Shown: positions 1 through 7,785, counted from the first letter of the stretch. The stretch is DNA of 33,011 nt from an uncultured Eremococcus sp. (GCA_943914835.1 CALUDO010000010.1:1-33011); one strand, 5' to 3'. Program-made: numbers and translations. Notes: a model not told the origin generated them from the letters alone.

Positions 1-38
1 ATTTCTATGTATATACTATTATAAACTATTTTGTGAGT

Positions 39-67
39 TTTACATAGAAGTATGTATAGTATATAAT
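39..67 (+). promoter_or_regulatory. Probable sigma-A promoter of the DJ-1/proBA region
   Basis: A -35 box TTTACA (39-44) and a -10 box TATAAT (62-67) are separated by exactly 17 bases. Transcription would begin near 74, giving a short leader before the GTG start at 110. The -35 box overlaps one arm of an inverted repeat, TTCTATGTA (3-11) and TACATAGAA (41-49). A second pair, TATATACTAT (10-19) and ATAGTATATA (56-65), overlaps the -10 box. That arrangement could hold a repressor. Confidence 0.65.
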
Positions 68-109
68 TTGAAGGCGTGTGTCAAGTGTTTTTTGAAAGGG
101 GAGATTTTC

Positions 110-685
110 GTGACAAAGGTAGCTATTATTCTAGCCCCTGGCTTTGAAGAAATTGAAGCCATTACGGCGGCTGATATTTTCCGGCGGGCTCAGTATGACT
201 GTGATTTGGTAGGTTTCAGTGACCTAGTGGAGGGGAGCCATCAAATCAAGGTTAAGGCCGATTGTCTCCTAGACCATGTTTTAGAAGACTATGATTTGAT
301 TTACTTACCTGGCGGGATGCCGGGAGCTCATCATTTGAAAGAGAAGGCTTTAGTCATTGAATCTTTAAAGGCTCATGCTCATAAGGGAGGTCTTATTGCA
401 GCGATTTGTGCTGCACCGATCGTATTAGACCAAGCGGGCCTCCTAGACCAACATACTTTTGTTAATTATCCCGGTTTCCAAGAAGATATTGCCAGTGGTC
501 ATTATAAAGAGGATGCGCTAGTGGTCATCGATGGACAGATTGCCACCAGCAAAGGGCCGGCAACGGCCCTACCTTTTGCTTACTCCTTAGTTGATTTATT
601 GACAAAAGATTCTGAAGCCTTGCGGGAATCCATGCAATATGAGGCCTTCCTTAATGGAATTCGAGCGGGGAAGGAAACTTTATAA
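110..685 (+). CDS. DJ-1/PfpI family protein (ThiJ/YajL-like)
   Basis: A single-domain cytoplasmic protein of about 191 residues in the DJ-1/PfpI superfamily. Members act as deglycases, oxidative-stress proteins or glyoxalase-like enzymes; which activity this one has cannot be told from sequence. The start MTKVAIILAPGFEEIEA carries the conserved glutamate after the first strand, followed by LPGGMPGA and the nucleophile elbow AAICAAPIVL with the reactive cysteine. I chose the GTG at 110 because GAAAGGGGAG (94-103) lies just upstream and the promoter -10 box ends at 67; a TTG at 68 would add 14 residues foreign to the family and begin before the expected transcript start. There is no visible terminator before proB 54 bases downstream, so the gene may be co-transcribed with proBA. 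Confidence 0.88.
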   Translation: MTKVAIILAPGFEEIEAITAADIFRRAQYDCDLVGFSDLVEGSHQIKVKADCLLDHVLEDYDLIYLPGGMPGAHHLKEKALVIESLKAHAHKGGLIAAICAAPIVLDQAGLLDQHTFVNYPGFQEDIASGHYKEDALVVIDGQIATSKGPATALPFAYSLVDLLTKDSEALRESMQYEAFLNGIRAGKETL

Positions 686-739
686 TCATCAGACTAGCTA
701 TTAGAAATATGAAGAGATAAGGATGTCATTAAAAACACT

Positions 740-1552
740 ATGAAAAGAAATTATCAAGAAAATTGGAGACGGGTGGTTATAAAGATTGGAACGAATTCTA
801 TTATGAATGATTTCAAATCTGTTGACTTTCGCAAGATGGACCGCCTAGCTTATGTTTGTGCCTCTTTGATTCAAGAAGGCATTGAGGTTCTCTTAGTATC
901 TTCTGGAGCGATTGGAGTGGGGGCCCAGGTCTTAGGCCTGGATACCTACCCAAGCGATATTCCTGATCAGCAAGCAGTGGCTGCCGTGGGGCAAGTTCGC
1001 TTGATGGAACACTACCACCGTTTCTTTCAATATTACGGTCAATATATTGCTCAGGTTCTCTTAACCAAGGATATTTTTGAGTTTGAGAATTCTTACCGGA
1101 ACACAGTGCAAAGTTTATCCAAGTTATTAGAAAAAGGTATTCTACCCATTGTCAATGAGAACGATGTCGTTTCAGATGATGAGATGAATCATGTCACCAA
1201 ATTTGGTGACAATGATACCCTGTCTTCTTTGGTGGCGGATATGTTGGGGGCAGACCTTCTGATACTCTTATCGGATGTTGATGCCTTGTATACAGGAAAT
1301 CCAAAGGAGAATCCTCAAGCCAAGAAAGTTTCACAAGTTCAGGAAATTACGCCAGATATTAAAGCCATGGCCCAGGGCAAAGGATCTGAGTTTGCTTCTG
1401 GAGGTATGGCGACCAAATTAGGAGCGGCCCAAAGAATGTTGGATGCTGGTAAAAGTATGGTTATTGCTTCAGGGGCCGACCCAGATATTATCTTTGATAT
1501 TATGGCTGGCCAAGAGGTAGGTACCCTCTTTAGTCGGCGTGACCAACGTTAA
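740..1552 (+). CDS. proB: Glutamate 5-kinase
   Basis: First enzyme of proline synthesis, phosphorylating L-glutamate to gamma-glutamyl phosphate in the cytoplasm. The amino acid kinase fold is clear: VVIKIGTNSI near the N-terminus, SSGAIGVGAQVLG, IVNENDVVSDDE, FGDNDTLSSLVA, LLSDVDALYTGNP and GSEFASGGMATKLGAA. At 270 residues it ends after the kinase domain and lacks the C-terminal PUA domain of the long (E. coli-type) enzymes, as in several lactic acid bacteria. proA follows after 60 bases with no terminator, so the pair is an operon. The best ribosome-binding sequence (GAAGAGATAAGG, 711-722) is 17 bases from this ATG, which is too far. A six-codon reading frame from the ATG at 723 ends in a TGA overlapping this start and may couple translation. 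Confidence 0.95.
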   Translation: MKRNYQENWRRVVIKIGTNSIMNDFKSVDFRKMDRLAYVCASLIQEGIEVLLVSSGAIGVGAQVLGLDTYPSDIPDQQAVAAVGQVRLMEHYHRFFQYYGQYIAQVLLTKDIFEFENSYRNTVQSLSKLLEKGILPIVNENDVVSDDEMNHVTKFGDNDTLSSLVADMLGADLLILLSDVDALYTGNPKENPQAKKVSQVQEITPDIKAMAQGKGSEFASGGMATKLGAAQRMLDAGKSMVIASGADPDIIFDIMAGQEVGTLFSRRDQR

Positions 1553-1612
1553 TTTAGAAAAGAGACGCTATAAAGATTAAAATTAATTTGTTGTAAATGG
1601 AGGAATGTAGTC

Positions 1613-2860
1613 GTGGATGACTATTTGATTCAAGTGGGCCAAAAGGCCCAAGCAGCTGGTGATATACTTAGACAGGCTAGCAGTCAAGAAAAGAACCAGG
1701 CCCTGGCTCTGATGGCTGAGGCTTTAAGAGCCGATCAGGAAGCTATTTTAAAGAGCAACCAAGAGGATATTCGATTAGCTCAAAGTAAGGGGCGGTCTGA
1801 GGCCTTTATTGAACGCTTATCCTTAAATGACAGACGGATAGAAGCTATGGCCCAAGGCTTAGAAAGTATGATAAGTCTAGCGGATCCTTTAAATCAAACG
1901 ATAAGAGAATGGCGGAATGACCAGGGATTGTTGATCAGCCAGCGACCGGTTCCTTTAGGAGTGATTGGGATTATCTACGAATCTCGGCCCAATGTCACAG
2001 TTGATGCGACTGGTTTATGTTTGAAGAGTGGCAATGCGACAATTCTTCGAGGAGGGTCGGATGCCTTCTCTAGTAATCGTGCTATTGTGTATGCCTTACA
2101 GAAGGGACTTCATACTTCCAAGTTACCAACTAATGCTATTCAGCTTATTACCAATCCATCTTATGCCATTGCTGATCAACTGATGCAGTTAACGGATTAT
2201 GTGGATTGCTTAATTCCCCGTGGAGGAGGTAAGTTGATTCAAAGGGTGGTTGATACGGCTAAGGTTCCTGTGATTGAAACAGGAGTGGGTAATTGCCACC
2301 TATACATTCATGGAGCAGCTGACCTGGATAAGGCTATCCCGATTTTGGTCAATGGCAAGACACAGAGGGTGTCTGTCTGTAATGCTTTGGAAACCTTATT
2401 AGTAGACCAGACCCATTTAGATAACTTGGAAACCATCTTGGCTCCACTGATAAAGCAAGGGATTGAAATTAGAGGGGACCAAGCGACTTGCCAACGGATC
2501 CCGGAAGCTATCCTAGCCAATCCTGAAGATTATGCGACCGAATTTCTTGATAAGATTATCGCTGTAAAAGTCGTTGACGGGTATGACCAAGCTCTGGACC
2601 ATATTCGTTCCTATTCAACGGGGCATTCGGAAGCCATTGTGACTGAGGATTATAGTGTGGCCCAAGCCTTTATGAATCAGGTTGATTCAGCAGCAGTCTA
2701 TGTCAATGCATCGACTCGCTTTACGGATGGATCTATGTTTGGTATGGGAGGTGAGATAGGGATTTCGACTCAGAAACTTCATGCGAGAGGACCTATGGGC
2801 TTGGAAGCTCTCACCTCTTACAAGTATGTGATACAAGGGAAGGGTCAAGTTCGAGATTAA
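1613..2860 (+). CDS. proA: Glutamate-5-semialdehyde dehydrogenase (gamma-glutamyl phosphate reductase)
   Basis: Second step of proline synthesis: NADPH-dependent reduction of gamma-glutamyl phosphate to glutamate-5-semialdehyde, which cyclises to pyrroline-5-carboxylate. The 415-residue length is normal. Family landmarks include VPLGVIGIIYESRPNVTVDA, LKSGNATILRGG, IPRGGGKLIQ, the catalytic cysteine in SVCNALETLLV, HSEAIVTED, VYVNASTRFTDG and a C-terminal GEIGISTQKLHARGPMGL. The GTG start at 1613 is supported by TGGAGGA at 1598-1604, eight bases upstream. ProB and ProA usually form a channelling complex, consistent with their adjacency. No proC (pyrroline-5-carboxylate reductase) is present in the window, so the final step must be encoded elsewhere. 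Confidence 0.96.
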   Translation: MDDYLIQVGQKAQAAGDILRQASSQEKNQALALMAEALRADQEAILKSNQEDIRLAQSKGRSEAFIERLSLNDRRIEAMAQGLESMISLADPLNQTIREWRNDQGLLISQRPVPLGVIGIIYESRPNVTVDATGLCLKSGNATILRGGSDAFSSNRAIVYALQKGLHTSKLPTNAIQLITNPSYAIADQLMQLTDYVDCLIPRGGGKLIQRVVDTAKVPVIETGVGNCHLYIHGAADLDKAIPILVNGKTQRVSVCNALETLLVDQTHLDNLETILAPLIKQGIEIRGDQATCQRIPEAILANPEDYATEFLDKIIAVKVVDGYDQALDHIRSYSTGHSEAIVTEDYSVAQAFMNQVDSAAVYVNASTRFTDGSMFGMGGEIGISTQKLHARGPMGLEALTSYKYVIQGKGQVRD

Positions 2861-2954
2861 GTGTTTCTTGTCTGGGCGCTTAGGTAGAATTAATTCGGAC
2901 AGCGACCTTTCTATAGCATATAAATCAAATAAAAACAAGGGAATAATAATCCCC

Positions 2955-3097
2955 TTACCAGGATGTTTTATGCAAGATATAATACAAGTGTTGAGAACGA
3001 TGAGGCGAAACATTGGCCCTCAACACACTATGGGGTACGCACTTCCTATAGGAAACCTCCAGATTCTAGATATGATTTCTAGGTCTGGAGGTTTTTG
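2955..3097 (+). ncRNA. Candidate intergenic small RNA with its own promoter and terminator
   Basis: A promoter-like pair TTACCA (2955-2960) and TATAAT (2978-2983) has a 17-base spacer and predicts a start at about 2988-2991. From there three helices follow in order. The first is GTGTTGAG (2988-2995) with CTCAACAC (3019-3026), with an inner CGATG/CATTG pairing. The second is CTATGGG (3028-3034) with CCTATAG (3045-3051). The third is a strong terminator hairpin, AACCTCCAGA (3054-3063) with TCTGGAGGTT (3084-3093), ending in five T. The transcript would be about 105 bases. I do not recognise it as SRP RNA, 6S, tmRNA or a known riboswitch, and no plus-strand gene follows until 8047. Alternatively it is only the structured 3' end of the proBA transcript. 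Confidence 0.5.
3054..3096 (+). terminator. Rho-independent terminator after proBA / candidate sRNA
   Basis: A ten-pair outer stem (3054-3063 with 3084-3093) plus an inner CTAGA/TCTAG pairing is followed by TTTTT. It lies between convergent genes. On the minus strand the same hairpin is followed by only three T, so it may also serve the YfcC gene weakly. Confidence 0.85.
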
Positions 3098-3107
3098 ATA
3101 TTATTTA

Positions 3108-4649
3108 TTAAAAGACGACTTCAAGTGCGAGAATAAGTATGGCCAGAATACCAATCAAGCCCATGAGAGGAAGGATAAACTTGAGCCATTTATCGTAACC
3201 GACATCGACCATTTCTAGAGAGGCTAAGATGAGCCCTGTTGGGGTGATGAAGGACATTAAACCTTGGCCATAGCTGTAAGCGGAGACAACAATGCTTCGA
3301 GACACGTTGACGACATCAGCTAAGGGAGCGATGATTGGCATAGAAAGGGCAGCTAATCCTGAGGATGAGGGGATAAAGATGCCCAGGAAGGAAAAGAGAA
3401 TCATTTGAACACTTGAGAAGATAATACCAGACATGCCAGAGATGAGTTGAGAAGCCCCATTCAAGAGGGTATCAGAAATCATACCGTCATCTAGGATAAT
3501 ATTAATTCCACGAGCAACACCAATAATTAAAGCGACACCTACTAGGTCAGCAGCTCCGTCGATAAAGGTATTGACGGCTTCTTTCTCACTGAGACCGGAC
3601 AAGCCCATTAGGATAATGCTCACGCCTAAGAAGAGGGCTGACATTTCTTCGAACCACCATCCCTGGCTGACTACACCCCAAATCATGACAATAAAGGCTA
3701 GGGCGAAGACTGTTAGTGAACTGGTTTTTCGCCAATCAAAGCTTAGGTCTTTATCAGCGGACTGATCCAGAAACTTAGCCTTGATAGCTGGCATATCTTC
3801 AGCTATCAAGGAGGCTTCTGGGTTCTGACGTACCTTCTTAGCATAGCGGTAGAGGTAGATGAGAGCGATGGCCATAGCTAGGACCAGTCCCAATAATCTG
3901 AAAGTTAGTCCTTCTTTAAAGTTAATCCCAGCGGCATTAGAGGCAATGACAATGGCAAAGGGGTTAACTGTTGAGAACATGGTACCGATAGCAGAGCCTA
4001 AGTAAATGGCTGCCACTGCAACAAGGGCATCAAAGCCAGCTGCCATAAAGATTGGAGTAAGAATTGGGTAGAAGGCAATCGTTTCCTCGGCCATTCCAAA
4101 CGTTGTGCCACCGACAGCGATAATGGCGGAGATAATAGCGACTAGGATAAATTCCTTACCTTTAGTTTTGCGGGATAGGGCTGCCATACCCGCGGCGAAG
4201 GCTCCGGTTTGGTTGAGGATGCCAATAATACCTCCTAGGATAAGTACAAAGGTAACAATTCCGATACTATCAGCTAATCCCGTAATAGAGGACATAATAA
4301 TTGGAATTATTCCTTGGGGCCTAGAGGGTAGTGTTTGGTAGGTATTGGGAATAGAGACGGGCTTGAGAATACTACCATTCTGGAAGTTTTCAAGAGGGAT
4401 TGAAATGTAATACTTATCCAGAGTAGCTTGATTAGCCGGTAGACTTTCTTCTTGGCCATCCACTTTAGATACTAGGAAGTTATCCTGGTCAGGTTGATAG
4501 GTTAGATGGTCAAAGGATCCTGCGGGAACTAAGTAAGTTAATAAGGCAGCCAATATTAGAATAATAAATAGAACCGTAAAGGCCGTTGGAAAGCTGCGTT
4601 TTTTCTTTTTAGGCTTGGGAGTGCTACTTGTTTGGGCGGAATTTTCCAT
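3108..4649 (-). CDS. YfcC-family membrane antiporter (DcuC superfamily, probable basic amino acid or C4-dicarboxylate carrier)
   Basis: A 513-residue polytopic membrane protein. It has a basic cytoplasmic start (KPKKKKRSFPTAF), a first membrane segment FTVLFIILILAALLTYLVPA, an extracytoplasmic loop of about 90 residues, then about ten hydrophobic segments. Glycine-rich stretches such as VGGTTFGMAEET, GSAIGTMFSTVNPFA and GIFIPSSSGLAALSMPIIAPLADV match the YfcC/COG1288 group within the DcuC superfamily. Relatives are annotated as arginine/ornithine-type antiporters or dicarboxylate carriers, and the substrate here is not determinable. The start ATG has GGAGG seven to eight bases upstream on the minus strand, and an extended -10 promoter (TGGTATAAT) lies at 4687-4695. 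It is monocistronic between two terminators. Confidence 0.85.
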   Translation of the reverse strand: MENSAQTSSTPKPKKKKRSFPTAFTVLFIILILAALLTYLVPAGSFDHLTYQPDQDNFLVSKVDGQEESLPANQATLDKYYISIPLENFQNGSILKPVSIPNTYQTLPSRPQGIIPIIMSSITGLADSIGIVTFVLILGGIIGILNQTGAFAAGMAALSRKTKGKEFILVAIISAIIAVGGTTFGMAEETIAFYPILTPIFMAAGFDALVAVAAIYLGSAIGTMFSTVNPFAIVIASNAAGINFKEGLTFRLLGLVLAMAIALIYLYRYAKKVRQNPEASLIAEDMPAIKAKFLDQSADKDLSFDWRKTSSLTVFALAFIVMIWGVVSQGWWFEEMSALFLGVSIILMGLSGLSEKEAVNTFIDGAADLVGVALIIGVARGINIILDDGMISDTLLNGASQLISGMSGIIFSSVQMILFSFLGIFIPSSSGLAALSMPIIAPLADVVNVSRSIVVSAYSYGQGLMSFITPTGLILASLEMVDVGYDKWLKFILPLMGLIGILAILILALEVVF

Positions 4650-4686
4650 AATTTTTTCCTCCAGTACATTAATAATTTCTTATTTC

Positions 4687-4695
4687 ATTATACCA
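4687..4695 (-). promoter_or_regulatory. Extended -10 promoter for the YfcC-family gene
   Basis: Read on the minus strand, TGG precedes TATAAT (plus positions 4687-4692), a TGn extended -10 element about 38 bases from the ATG at 4649. No convincing -35 hexamer is visible, which is common for extended -10 promoters. Confidence 0.5.
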
Positions 4696-4764
4696 TGAAA
4701 GGGTTATCAAATGTTTAAAGGAAGATGAGACTTTAGCCTTTGCTTCTGTGACATGTATAAACAG

Positions 4765-4799
4765 AAAAAGCCCCGCCTTCTTGGATAGGAGGTGGGGCT
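4765..4799 (-). terminator. Terminator of the P-type ATPase gene
   Basis: AGCCCCGCC (4769-4777) pairs with GGTGGGGCT (4791-4799). On the minus strand the stem is followed by TTTTT (plus 4765-4769), 35 bases past the ATPase stop codon. Confidence 0.9.
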
Positions 4800-4833
4800 T
4801 GCTTGACTGCCATTAATGGCAAGTGTCATGCGT

Positions 4834-7545
4834 TTATTGTTGGTCTTCTAAGTGGGGGATTTTCTGATACTTATCTGCCCATCCCGTTGCACGGAAGATA
4901 AATTTCACGATTTCCACTAGGATAACCAAGGCTAAAGAAGCTCCAATACAAATCATCCATTGGCCTAAATTAGGGTCATGGACATCAAAGAAGTCATTAA
5001 TTCCAGGAATTAATACAACTCCAACTAAGAGGGCTCCTGAACCTAGGAAGGCCAAGTTCAAGTACTTGTTATCCAAGGGATTTGATGCAAAGAGTGACTT
5101 GAAGACAGACTTAACATTGTATGCATGGAAGAGTTGTTGAAGACCTAGGGTAATGAAGGCCATGGTTTCAGCCAAGGTATGGTCTAAACCTAAGTAAATA
5201 TCGATATACCAGTAAACTAAAAGGGTGATGGCTCCTTCAAAGATCCCTTGATAGAAAATACTTGGAAGGACACCGAAAGATAAGAAGGAATCTTCTGTTG
5301 TTCTTGGTGCATGTTTCATGGTATCAGGGTCGGCCTTCTCCATTCCAAGTGCAATGGCTGGGAAGACGTCTGTAACTAAATTGATCCATAAGATATGAAC
5401 AGGTTCTAGAATCACCCAACCAAAGAGGGTGGCAACGAAGAGGGTAATGATTTCACCTAGATTGGCTGATAGTAGGAATTGAACGGCCTTTTGAATATTA
5501 GAGAAGACCTTCCGACCTTCTTCAACGGCTACGACAATGGTTTGGAAGTTGTCGTCGGCCAGAACCATATCAGAAGCTCCCTTAGATACTTCGGTACCTG
5601 TGATACCCATACCCACACCAATATCAGCTTGTTTTAGAGATGGGGCATCATTAACACCGTCACCAGTCATGGAGACAGTCATGTCGTTGGCTTGCCAAGC
5701 TTTGATAATGCGCACTTTATGTTCAGGTGAAACCCTAGCATAGACAGAATAATTGGTTACGTCTTTGGCTAACTGGTCATCCGAAATTTCGTTTAATTCA
5801 GCTCCTGTTAGGACGTGGTCATCATTATTGTCAGCCTTAGGATCCAGAATACCTAAACGTTCTGCAATGGCTTGAGCAGTTACTGCATGGTCTCCGGTAA
5901 TCATAACTGTCCGGATACCTGCATTTTTTGCTGTTTGAATTGAGTCTTTAGCTTCTTGGCGTTCAGGGTCAATCATACCGACTAAGCCTGTGAAGATGAG
6001 GTCAGTTTCGACTGTTTCAGATGATACTGAATCAGGGATTTGGTCAATCACTTTGTAGGCTCCAGCTAGGACCCGAAGGGCTTGACGAGCGAGCTCTTCA
6101 TTGGTTTGATTAATGACTTCAACATCAGAGGCTTGAAGAGGCCGAACTTGTCCATCAATTTCAATTTGAGTGGCCCGTTGGATAAGTTGGTCAGGGGCCC
6201 CTTTGACATAGACTGCATAACGACCGTCCTCCAATTGATGGATGGTGGACATCAATTTACGATCAGACTCGAAAGGTACTTCTTCCACCCGTGGGGCTTC
6301 AGCTAAAGCATCTTGGAGGTCCATATCATGATCGATGGCGTATTTAATCATGGCTGTTTCAGTAGGGTCTCCGATGATTTCGCCATTTTTATCTAACTTA
6401 GAGTCGTTGGCAAAGACAAAGGATCGGATGAAGTTAGAATCTAAATCTAAGTTATCCTCAGCTGAGAATAGTTTTTGGTCATGGTAGACATTTTCAATAG
6501 TCATTTCATTTAGGGTCAAGGTCCCTGTCTTATCGGAACAAATCACCTGGGTAGATCCTAAAGTTTCAACCGCGGGTAGGGTCCGGACCAAGGCGTTTCG
6601 GTCAGCCATCGTCTGGGTTCCTAAGGATAGAATGATGGTTGAAATCGCTGGTAGACCTTCTGGGATAGCAGCAACTGCCAGTGAGATAGAAACTAATAGC
6701 ATTTCAATGACACCCATACCATTTAGGACTGTACCCACGAAGAAGGTAACAATAGCTACTAGAATAATAGCTTTGGTTAGGGTCTTACCAAGGGACTCTT
6801 GGTCACGTTGTAGTGGAGTAAGTTGTTTCTTAGTTGATGATAGCATCTTGGCAATATGGCCTACCTCAGTATCCATACCTGTTCCGGTGACAATCCCTTT
6901 ACCACGACCGTAGGTTACGTTGGTAGAAGAATACCCCATATTGAAACGGTCGCCGATACCGGCATCCTTGTCCTCAATGGTAGTTACATTCTTCTCAACC
7001 GGAACTGATTCACCGGTTAATGCAGCTTCTTCAATTTTCAAAGAGGAAGCTTCTATTAAGCGGAGGTCAGCAGGGACTACGTTACCTGCTTCTAAGAGGA
7101 TGATATCACCAGGAACTAATTCCGTTGATTTGATGACTTGACTTGTTCCGTCACGCAATACGACAGCATCTGGTGACGACATACTCTTAAGGGCATCGAT
7201 GGCTTCTTCTGCCTTTGCCTCTTGGAAAACGCCAAGTAAGGCATTTAAGAAGACGACAATTAAGATAATGATAGAGTCGGCGATGCCTTCCCCATTCATA
7301 ATTCCAACCACGGCTGAAATCACAGCTGCTGCTAGTAAGACAATAATCATAAAATCTTTAAATTGGTCAAGGAATTTCTCCAAAAGGCTGCGTTTTTCTT
7401 CTTCTTGGATTTCATTGAGACCGTATTGGTCTAGTCTAGTTTTGGCTTCTTGTGAACTCAGACCCGTACTTGTATTCGTATCAAAGTGGGACTGCACATC
7501 TTCAGCCGATTGGCTAAAGGCCTCATAAGCATTGTTTTGTGACAT
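4834..7545 (-). CDS. P-type cation-transporting ATPase (Mn2+/Ca2+ exporter of the YoaB/MgtA/PacL type)
   Basis: A 903-residue P2-type ATPase pumping a divalent cation across the membrane. Visible are the N-terminal cation ATPase domain, TGES (177-180) of the actuator, PEGLPAI in the fourth membrane helix, the phosphorylated aspartate in DKTGTLT (Asp338), KGAPDQL of the nucleotide domain, TGDGVNDAP (627-635), and a C-terminal membrane block. The family includes Ca2+ pumps, but the leader carries a yybP-ykoY-type manganese riboswitch. That is the arrangement known for L. lactis yoaB and pneumococcal mgtA, so Mn2+ export is the better inference. The ATG is preceded by AGGAGG with a seven- to eight-base spacer. 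It is monocistronic, between the riboswitch and a strong terminator. Ca2+ as the main substrate is not excluded. Confidence 0.93.
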   Translation of the reverse strand: MSQNNAYEAFSQSAEDVQSHFDTNTSTGLSSQEAKTRLDQYGLNEIQEEEKRSLLEKFLDQFKDFMIIVLLAAAVISAVVGIMNGEGIADSIIILIVVFLNALLGVFQEAKAEEAIDALKSMSSPDAVVLRDGTSQVIKSTELVPGDIILLEAGNVVPADLRLIEASSLKIEEAALTGESVPVEKNVTTIEDKDAGIGDRFNMGYSSTNVTYGRGKGIVTGTGMDTEVGHIAKMLSSTKKQLTPLQRDQESLGKTLTKAIILVAIVTFFVGTVLNGMGVIEMLLVSISLAVAAIPEGLPAISTIILSLGTQTMADRNALVRTLPAVETLGSTQVICSDKTGTLTLNEMTIENVYHDQKLFSAEDNLDLDSNFIRSFVFANDSKLDKNGEIIGDPTETAMIKYAIDHDMDLQDALAEAPRVEEVPFESDRKLMSTIHQLEDGRYAVYVKGAPDQLIQRATQIEIDGQVRPLQASDVEVINQTNEELARQALRVLAGAYKVIDQIPDSVSSETVETDLIFTGLVGMIDPERQEAKDSIQTAKNAGIRTVMITGDHAVTAQAIAERLGILDPKADNNDDHVLTGAELNEISDDQLAKDVTNYSVYARVSPEHKVRIIKAWQANDMTVSMTGDGVNDAPSLKQADIGVGMGITGTEVSKGASDMVLADDNFQTIVVAVEEGRKVFSNIQKAVQFLLSANLGEIITLFVATLFGWVILEPVHILWINLVTDVFPAIALGMEKADPDTMKHAPRTTEDSFLSFGVLPSIFYQGIFEGAITLLVYWYIDIYLGLDHTLAETMAFITLGLQQLFHAYNVKSVFKSLFASNPLDNKYLNLAFLGSGALLVGVVLIPGINDFFDVHDPNLGQWMICIGASLALVILVEIVKFIFRATGWADKYQKIPHLEDQQ

Positions 7546-7597
7546 AGTATCCTCCTAATATATTTTCTTTTGTCTGCAGACAGGAGTCTTTTCTAAG

Positions 7598-7640
7598 AAA
7601 AAGAGACTTATGCTCCCAGACAACCGGTAGCATAAGTCTC
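7598..7640 (-). terminator. Riboswitch expression-platform terminator (attenuator)
   Basis: GAGACTTATGCT (7603-7614) is perfectly complementary to AGCATAAGTCTC (7629-7640), and on the minus strand it is followed by TTTTT (plus 7598-7602). Its upstream arm includes the CTTATG that closes aptamer helix P1, so the two structures exclude each other. This predicts that ligand binding allows read-through into the ATPase gene. Confidence 0.85.
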
Positions 7641-7724
7641 ACTGATTAAGTACAGTACCAGTAGCTCGGCTACTTAACGTTGTTGATACTGACGAGGATA
7701 AACCTCCAGTTACTCCCTTATGGC
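7631..7724 (-). ncRNA. yybP-ykoY-type manganese riboswitch aptamer
   Basis: On the minus strand the leader reads GCCATAAG followed by GGAGTA, then a region with CTCGTCAGTA, an internal hairpin GTAGC-CGA-GCTAC, and a closing GTGAGACTTATG. CATAAG and CTTATG pair as helix P1. The GGGAGTA and GAGACTT-like loops correspond to the two conserved metal-binding loops of the yybP-ykoY class, which bind Mn2+. The downstream P-type ATPase and the overlapping terminator strongly support the assignment. Sequence divergence from the textbook consensus is moderate, and no covariance search was possible here. Confidence 0.8.
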
Positions 7725-7741
7725 AAACAATTTATAAGACC

Positions 7742-7770
7742 ATTATAAGTAAGTTAGGCGATGATAGCAA
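7742..7770 (-). promoter_or_regulatory. Sigma-A promoter of the riboswitch-ATPase transcript
   Basis: On the minus strand TTGCTA (plus 7765-7770) and a perfect TATAAT (plus 7742-7747) are separated by 17 bases. Transcription would begin about 10 bases upstream of the aptamer. Confidence 0.8.
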
Positions 7771-7785
7771 GCGTAATTCTTGCTA
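7765..7785. promoter_or_regulatory. Perfect inverted repeat over the ATPase -35 box (candidate operator)
   Basis: TAGCAAG (7765-7771) and CTTGCTA (7779-7785) are perfect inverted arms seven bases apart. One arm contains the whole -35 hexamer, so a dimeric regulator bound here would block or modulate the promoter. I do not recognise the motif. Confidence 0.5.

Noticed and set aside
2861..3097. Possible SRP RNA, T-box or other known structured RNA downstream of proA
   Set aside because: The conserved SRP apical loop (GGAAGcAGC-type), T-box core and common riboswitch cores are absent, so no known family name was given.
2868..3098. A 76-codon plus-strand frame after proA
   Set aside because: It runs through three RNA stems and ends in the terminator T run, has no ribosome binding site, and resembles no protein; the region is better explained as structured RNA.
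7199..7528. A long plus-strand frame (109 codons) opposite the ATPase, with several others at 5537-7141
   Set aside because: They are antisense shadows of the ATPase gene. They have no ribosome binding sites, and their translations are Ser/Thr/Ile-rich, as expected from the complement of membrane-helix codons.
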